Shown here: positions 60,301 through 64,000 of the stretch, piece by piece
Position numbering within the stretch: position 1 is the stretch's first letter
How the letters are laid out: every line of letters begins with the position of its first letter
Assembly (NCBI RefSeq): GCF_024397975.1
Contig: NZ_CP073745.1
Span: 1,638,501-1,702,500 of the forward strand
DNA: 64,000 nt
DNA from: Bacterioplanoides sp. SCSIO 12839
GTDB lineage: Bacteria; Pseudomonadota; Gammaproteobacteria; Pseudomonadales; Oceanobacteraceae
Direction: 5' to 3'
Notes under the pieces: model-generated
Databases searched by the model: none
Seen by the model: only the letters and a program-made list of their open reading frames with translations
Told to the model about the DNA's origin: nothing
Made by a program: the position numbers and the translations under genes

Positions 60301-60841
60301 ATCGGATTCTGAAGAGAGTCTTCCTGAGTTGACTGCCGATGAAACTCCTTCTGACTTTGATGTCTCTGATCTGGAATCTTTAAGTGATTCGGATGATGCG
60401 GGTGTGGATTTTGCCGCTGAACTTGCTGAACTGGATGCTGAGCTTGAAAATTTTGAAGCTCCGACTTTGGATGCAGAAACTGATGCATCAGAGGACGACG
60501 GTTCTGAGCCTCCGGTTGTGCTGGATGATATCTCAGCGGCGGATGACATTCCGGTTATTGATGATGTTGAAAGTACAGGTGATGTTGAAAGTGCAGATGA
60601 GTCCGAAGACTCACCTTCATCTGATGAGCAGGATATCGATCTTGAGCAGTTAGCGGCTGCTGAAGATGAGTTTGATTTCCTGGCAGGTACCGACGAGTGT
60701 GCGACTAAACTGGATCTGGCTCGCGCTTACATCGACATGGAAGACGCAGATGGTGCTCGTGAGTTGCTGCAGGAAGTGATGCAGGAAGGCAGTGATCAAC
60801 AGAAGCAGGATGCGCGTGATTTAATGGACAACCTGTCCTGA
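57386..60841 (+). CDS. fimV: FimV/HubP family polar landmark protein
   Basis: A 1151-residue inner-membrane protein with signal peptide (cut near LMA-LGL), the FimV N-terminal domain, periplasmic LysM (about 175-235, GTYKVQQNDTLWEIALQTRP) and a heptad coil (about 315-355). One TM follows at about 499-518, then a very long acidic cytoplasmic part rich in Asp/Glu/Ser repeats of the form LEFDLSSL, and the FimV C-terminal TPR-like domain (about 1101-1151). FimV/HubP organises cell poles, type IV pili and, in CyaB-bearing Pseudomonas, cAMP signalling. AAGGAAG precedes the ATG. Confidence 0.94.
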   Translation: MKRLIAKSLMLAGGLSLSSNLMALGLGEMTLKSALNQPLQAEIELVDVKDLSKWEIKPSLASVADFERAGVDRVFFLTKIKFDVKDGKITLSSREAVTEPFLNFLVELNWPSGRVLREYTVLLDPPVFEEETINPLVVAPAATAVTSSAQVSVDSNAAAAGSRSGNDWLDTPAAPGTYKVQQNDTLWEIALQTRPSRNVSAQQMMLAIQQQNPNAFIGGNINRLKTHQVLRIPTAADIEQIRTGQAIAEVERQNQALTSGGAQLDATGRNATAATQPASQEGGEIRLLSATQDNAESAGASGDVDGGQGSGRQQAVENDLAIALETLDKSRLENQELRQRLESLEEQIATLQRLITLKDDQLASVQVNEALEQAQNASEAAESEEVAAEGVTSGEGVTEIAADGIAAENADATDLASTDVVSTDATESADETLSASTESDDVDFNYQEPAAENEAQAAADAEKEKAEAEARRQRIAAMIAEQNKPKPTLVDTILQTPEYLLGGLAFLLALILGVFKVVQKRKASKEEEQAADDAPVAFADGDVDGGSLDDLDFDADLAATELDVNADQSEALDDLDVGEFEDEQSDDFGSVAQTEDVISESDIYIAYGKFEQAVDLLTAAIEQEPSRSDLQLKLLEVYVEMDDASSFAKQESQLMTLGDDEATQQAEQMRSRLSMPVSPVAAQEDDLLSLDSDLPSLDDSLGEEFSEGLDFGDALDLGDEPDAAPEVSLDASLEQAVQDEEDESDALEFDLSGADSQDELASLDDEASLEDVPTLDLGETLEFDISSESDELNLDDLSEDAASLEDLEAVDDSSIEADSADDALEFDLSSLDASGDLDDSDDEFTSLESLNDEEADDSLEFDLGSLESEEADSGLDLTESPEEISEASSDDDVVSLEAFASDSAGDDADLTALEDLMDSADVDAGSELPDLSFEMDESTGFAESDDDDLKTLEDELDAAVGESTESAADELLSDSEESLPELTADETPSDFDVSDLESLSDSDDAGVDFAAELAELDAELENFEAPTLDAETDASEDDGSEPPVVLDDISAADDIPVIDDVESTGDVESADESEDSPSSDEQDIDLEQLAAAEDEFDFLAGTDECATKLDLARAYIDMEDADGARELLQEVMQEGSDQQKQDARDLMDNLS

Positions 60842-60859
60842 TCAAATAAAAGCAAGTTG

Positions 60860-61735
60860 ATGACAGAAGTACGACGTTATGCCGCCGTGGTCGAGTACAA
60901 TGGTACTCACTTCCACGGTTGGCAAAAACAATCCCACCATAATAAGCCCACCGTTCAGGCTGCACTTGAAGCGGCTTTTTCTAAAGTCGCTAATCACGAA
61001 GTTACCGTTTCATGCGCCGGGCGTACTGATACCGGTGTTCATGCAACGCGTCAGGTGATCCATTTTGATAGTCCTGCCAAACGCAGCAACTATGGCTGGC
61101 TGATGGGTGTGAACACCAATCTGCCGGATGGTGTTTCTATTCAATGGATTGATGAAGTTTCCCCAGAGTTTCATGCGCGATATAAAGCCAGGGCTCGGCG
61201 TTATCGTTATCTGATTAATAATTCGCCTGCTAAGTCGGCTCTGCAATACGATCAGCTCACCTGGTGGCGTTATCCACTTAATGCCGAAAAAATGAATGAA
61301 GCCGCTCAGTATTTACTGGGCGAGCATGATTTCAGTGCCTTTCGGGCAAAAGATTGTCAGGCGAAATCCCCCGTAAAAATTATGCATCGCATTGAGGTGA
61401 AGCGCTGGGGAGACCTGATCATGTTGGAGCTCGAAGCCAGCGCCTTCCTGTATCATATGGTACGCAATATCGTTGGGGTGTTATTGCCCATTGGCGAAGA
61501 GCATCAACCCGTTGGGTGGATGAAAGAAGTCCTGGAAACTCGTGACCGTAAGCAAGCGGGTATTACTGCGCCGGGAGAAGGACTGTATTTTGTTGGTGTA
61601 GACTTTCCGCCACAGTTTGAGATTCCTTGTGAGCCTTATGGCCCTGCGTTACTGCAACCTCTGTTGGATGTAACAGGCTTTCAGCAACCCTTTGCCAATA
61701 AACAACGAGAAGAGGCGGGGCTAAAGTCTCTTTGA
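60860..61735 (+). CDS. truA: tRNA pseudouridine(38-40) synthase
   Basis: A 291-residue TruA. The catalytic Asp57 lies in CAGRTDTGVHATRQV; KRSNYGWLMGVNTNLP, YHMVRNIVGVLLPIG and ARARRYRYLINN are other family stretches. It modifies uridines in the anticodon arm. It follows fimV by 18 bases, as in Pseudomonas. ATG 60860 is used instead of the TTG three bases before it. Confidence 0.96.
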   Translation: MTEVRRYAAVVEYNGTHFHGWQKQSHHNKPTVQAALEAAFSKVANHEVTVSCAGRTDTGVHATRQVIHFDSPAKRSNYGWLMGVNTNLPDGVSIQWIDEVSPEFHARYKARARRYRYLINNSPAKSALQYDQLTWWRYPLNAEKMNEAAQYLLGEHDFSAFRAKDCQAKSPVKIMHRIEVKRWGDLIMLELEASAFLYHMVRNIVGVLLPIGEEHQPVGWMKEVLETRDRKQAGITAPGEGLYFVGVDFPPQFEIPCEPYGPALLQPLLDVTGFQQPFANKQREEAGLKSL

Positions 61736-61818
61736 TGCTTTTTCTGACGGACGCTCGTTGAAAGTCGCTATCTGTTATTATGAGCATCGGTTTTTATTTC
61801 TGATGTTCGTATTTTCTT

Positions 61819-62490
61819 ATGTCTTTTCGTACCCGAACTAAAATTTGTGGCCTGACCCGGGCTGAAGATGCGCTGGCAGCGGTTGATGCGGGTGCTGATG
61901 CCTTGGGTTTGGTGTTTTATCCGCCCAGTCCGCGCGCCGTCACCATTGAGCAGGCCGCCGATGTTGTCGCTGATGTACCGGCTTTTGTTTCTGTTACGGC
62001 GTTATTTGTAAATCCAACAGTAGAACAGGTGCAATCTGTTTTGGATGCCGTTAGAATTGATTTACTTCAATTTCATGGTGATGAAGACGAGGCCTTCTGT
62101 GCTCAATTCAACCGTCCCTACATTAAAGCCATCCGGGTCCGGCAAGCGTCGGATGTGGTGGCGTCTTGCGTGCGCTTCCCAGGCGCCCTGGCTGTTCTGC
62201 TAGACAGCTACAAGCCTGGCGTTCCAGGCGGAACTGGAGAAACCTTTGATTGGTCACTGGTTCCACAATCTGACGATTTAAAACCCATTATTCTTGCTGG
62301 CGGTTTAAACCCCAATAACGTTGCCTTTGCCATTGATCAGGTCAAACCCTTCGCCGTTGATGTTAGCGGTGGTGTGGAAGCGACACTGGATGGTGTTGAA
62401 CAAAAAGGCATTAAAGACCCCGGCAAAATAAACGCATTTTTAGATGAGGTGTATCGTGTCGATGCAAACACCAGAAAAAACAAACATTGA
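61819..62490 (+). CDS. trpF: Phosphoribosylanthranilate isomerase
   Basis: A 223-residue TIM barrel of tryptophan synthesis. Catalytic Cys in [16 protein letters not shown], acid Asp in [11 protein letters not shown], and the phosphate-binding strand [11 protein letters not shown]. It overlaps trpB by 35 bases, so the two are coupled. 83 bases separate it from truA. Confidence 0.96.
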   Translation: MSFRTRTKICGLTRAEDALAAVDAGADALGLVFYPPSPRAVTIEQAADVVADVPAFVSVTALFVNPTVEQVQSVLDAVRIDLLQFHGDEDEAFCAQFNRPYIKAIRVRQASDVVASCVRFPGALAVLLDSYKPGVPGGTGETFDWSLVPQSDDLKPIILAGGLNPNNVAFAIDQVKPFAVDVSGGVEATLDGVEQKGIKDPGKINAFLDEVYRVDANTRKNKH

Positions 62491-63682
62491 TTTAACACTG
62501 CCGGATGAGCGTGGTCACTTCGGTATTCATGGTGGTCGTTTCGTTTCTGAAACCCTGACCAGTGCATTGGATGACTTAAACAGCACGTATGAAAAGCTGC
62601 GTAACGACCCGGAATTTCAGGCCGCGTTTGACTCTGATTTAGCGCACTATGTTGGCCGTCCATCGCCGCTGTATTTTGCTGAGCGTCTGACTCAGGAGTG
62701 TGGTGGTGCCAAAATTTACCTGAAGCGTGAAGACCTGAACCACACCGGTGCGCACAAGGTTAACAACACCATTGGTCAGGCGTTGCTGGCTAAATTTATG
62801 GGCAAGAAAAAGATCATTGCCGAAACGGGTGCGGGTCAACATGGCGTGGCATCAGCAACGGTTGCCGCGCGTTTTGGTCTGGAATGTCGCGTATTTATGG
62901 GTTCCACCGACGTTGAGCGCCAGAAGCTGAATGTGTACCGCATGAAGCTGTTAGGTGCCGAAGTAGAAGCGGTGGAATCCGGCACGAAAACCCTGAAAGA
63001 CGCCATGAACGAAGCCATGCGCCATTGGGTAACCCATGTTGACGATACCTTCTACGTGATCGGTACCGCAGCAGGCCCACACCCGTACCCAATGCTGGTA
63101 CGTGATTTCCAGAGCGTGATTGGTCGTGAATGTATCCGCCAATGTGACGAGCAATTAGGTCGTCAGCCGGATGCGCTGGTGGCGTGTGTCGGCGGTGGCT
63201 CCAATGCGATTGGTTTATTCCACCCGTATTTAGGTTACGAAGACGTTGCTATGTACGGCGTCGAAGCCGGTGGTTTAGGTCTGGATGGTGATGATCATGC
63301 GGCACCATTGTGTAAAGGTCGCCCGGGTGTATTGCACGGCAACCGTACTTACCTGATGGAAGATGATAACGGTCAGATCATGGGTACACACTCAATTTCG
63401 GCTGGTCTGGATTACCCCGGTGTTGGCCCTGAGCACTCCTGGTTGAAAGATGTGAAGCGCGCTAATTACGTTGCTGCAACCGATGCCGAAGCATTGGATG
63501 GTTTTTATAAGCTGACTCAACTGGAAGGTATTATGCCTGCGCTGGAATCTTCTCATGCCGTTGCCTACGCCATGAAACTGGCCGCGACTATGGATAAAGA
63601 TCAGGTGATTGTTGTGAACCTGTCGGGTCGCGGTGACAAAGATATTCATACTATTGCATCGCTTGATGGCATTACCGCTTAA
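62456..63682 (+). CDS. trpB: Tryptophan synthase beta subunit
   Basis: A PLP enzyme of about 408 residues joining indole and serine. The PLP Lys is in [18 protein letters not shown], the phosphate loop is [13 protein letters not shown], and LSGRGDKD is near the end. Two starts are possible: GTG 62456 lies six bases after GAGG (preferred), ATG 62462 twelve bases after it. It overlaps trpF, and trpA begins 10 bases after it. Confidence 0.96.
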   Translation: MSMQTPEKTNIDLTLPDERGHFGIHGGRFVSETLTSALDDLNSTYEKLRNDPEFQAAFDSDLAHYVGRPSPLYFAERLTQECGGAKIYLKREDLNHTGAHKVNNTIGQALLAKFMGKKKIIAETGAGQHGVASATVAARFGLECRVFMGSTDVERQKLNVYRMKLLGAEVEAVESGTKTLKDAMNEAMRHWVTHVDDTFYVIGTAAGPHPYPMLVRDFQSVIGRECIRQCDEQLGRQPDALVACVGGGSNAIGLFHPYLGYEDVAMYGVEAGGLGLDGDDHAAPLCKGRPGVLHGNRTYLMEDDNGQIMGTHSISAGLDYPGVGPEHSWLKDVKRANYVAATDAEALDGFYKLTQLEGIMPALESSHAVAYAMKLAATMDKDQVIVVNLSGRGDKDIHTIASLDGITA

Positions 63683-63692
63683 GGAAATAAAA

Positions 63693-64000
63693 ATGAGCCG
63701 TATTACAACTGTTCTGAACGCTTTAAAAGAACAAAACCGCCAGGCGCTGATTCCGTACATCACCGCCGGTGATCCAACTAAAGAAGCGACCGTGCCAATG
63801 ATGCATGCTCTGGTTGAAGCAGGTTGCGACATTATCGAATTGGGCGTGCCTTTCTCTGATCCGATGGCTGATGGCCCAACCATTCAGTTAGCGTGTGAGC
63901 GTGCCCTGGAGCATGGCACCTCATTAACGGATGTATTAGCAATGGTGGCCGAGTTCCGCCAAAAAGACGCTGATACTGCCGTCGTATTGATGGGTTATCT
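63693..64000 (+). CDS. trpA: Tryptophan synthase alpha subunit (partial, 3' end outside window)
   Basis: The first 102 codons of TrpA are inside the window. [19 protein letters not shown] carries the catalytic Glu and Asp, and [11 protein letters not shown] is the N-terminal barrel strand. AAGGAA precedes the ATG. The gene runs off the right edge; trpF-trpB-trpA form one operon. Confidence 0.95.
   Translation, partial: MSRITTVLNALKEQNRQALIPYITAGDPTKEATVPMMHALVEAGCDIIELGVPFSDPMADGPTIQLACERALEHGTSLTDVLAMVAEFRQKDADTAVVLMGY

Noticed and set aside
59374-60549. 391-residue Ser-rich open frame on the minus strand opposite fimV
   Set aside because: A mirror of the Asp/Glu-rich fimV repeats; GA-rich codons read backwards give Ser codons. 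No ribosome site or domain.

Overview
The window looks like chromosomal DNA of a marine gammaproteobacterium near the Pseudomonas/Oceanospirillales boundary (Thalassolituus, Oleibacter or Oceanobacter type). This rests on protein resemblance and gene order, not a database search. Two stretches follow the Pseudomonas order: alaA - msrB - gpx - ospR - tRNA Glu/Gly cluster - PA2817 family - ABC-2 exporter - queF, and leuC - leuD - leuB - asd - fimV - truA - trpF. No prophage, CRISPR array, rRNA operon or intact insertion sequence was seen.

Layout. 1-6.3 kb: edge of a NasT-type ANTAR regulator, YgiQ radical SAM protein, a small disturbed island (truncated hydroxylase fragment, IS-like scar, cassette-like orphan gene), then a Lon-family protease. 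6.4-12.3 kb: ybfE, 4.5S RNA (ffs), dnaX with a ten-A slippery run, ybaB, a divergent recR, rnd, ycgL, ycgN and a membrane protein, closed by a palindromic terminator. 12.6-17.8 kb: a three-TM YLATT-like protein, a VWA membrane protein, a MoxR ATPase and a CoxE-like VWA protein. 18-29.3 kb: twelve tightly packed envelope genes (two barrel-like proteins, a redoxin, TPR proteins and lipoproteins, one ExbB/TolQ, two ExbD/TolR, one AgmX/PglI-type protein). I read these as a proton-driven trans-envelope machine of the Agl-Glt/Nfs type known from Myxococcus. 29.4-34.1 kb: AEC transporter and a ferric-iron ABC importer. 34.2-37.5 kb: alanine aminotransferase and peroxide/methionine-sulfoxide defence with an OspR/OhrR-type regulator. 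38.4-39.1 kb: three tandem tRNA-Glu/tRNA-Gly units. 39.3-45 kb: ABC-2 exporter, QueF, CyaB-type adenylate cyclase, nitroreductase, tRNA-Ser and a soluble CZB chemoreceptor. 46-52.3 kb: gltX, propionyl-CoA synthetase-like enzyme, flavodoxin-like protein, tandem universal stress protein and a LysR regulator. 52.4-64 kb: leucine and aspartate-family synthesis (leuCDB, asd), FimV/HubP polar hub, truA, then trpF-trpB-trpA running off the right edge.

Most genes are ordinary housekeeping. The stretches that repay attention are the 12-gene envelope machine with its asymmetric ExbD pair (one Asp, one Asn at the proton site), the dnaX slippery site, the folded 115-bp inverted-repeat element upstream of leuB, the cassette-like gene at 3.2-3.7 kb, and the degenerate RecR. 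Start codons were set by hand where a longer reading frame used an upstream TTG or GTG without a ribosome binding site.
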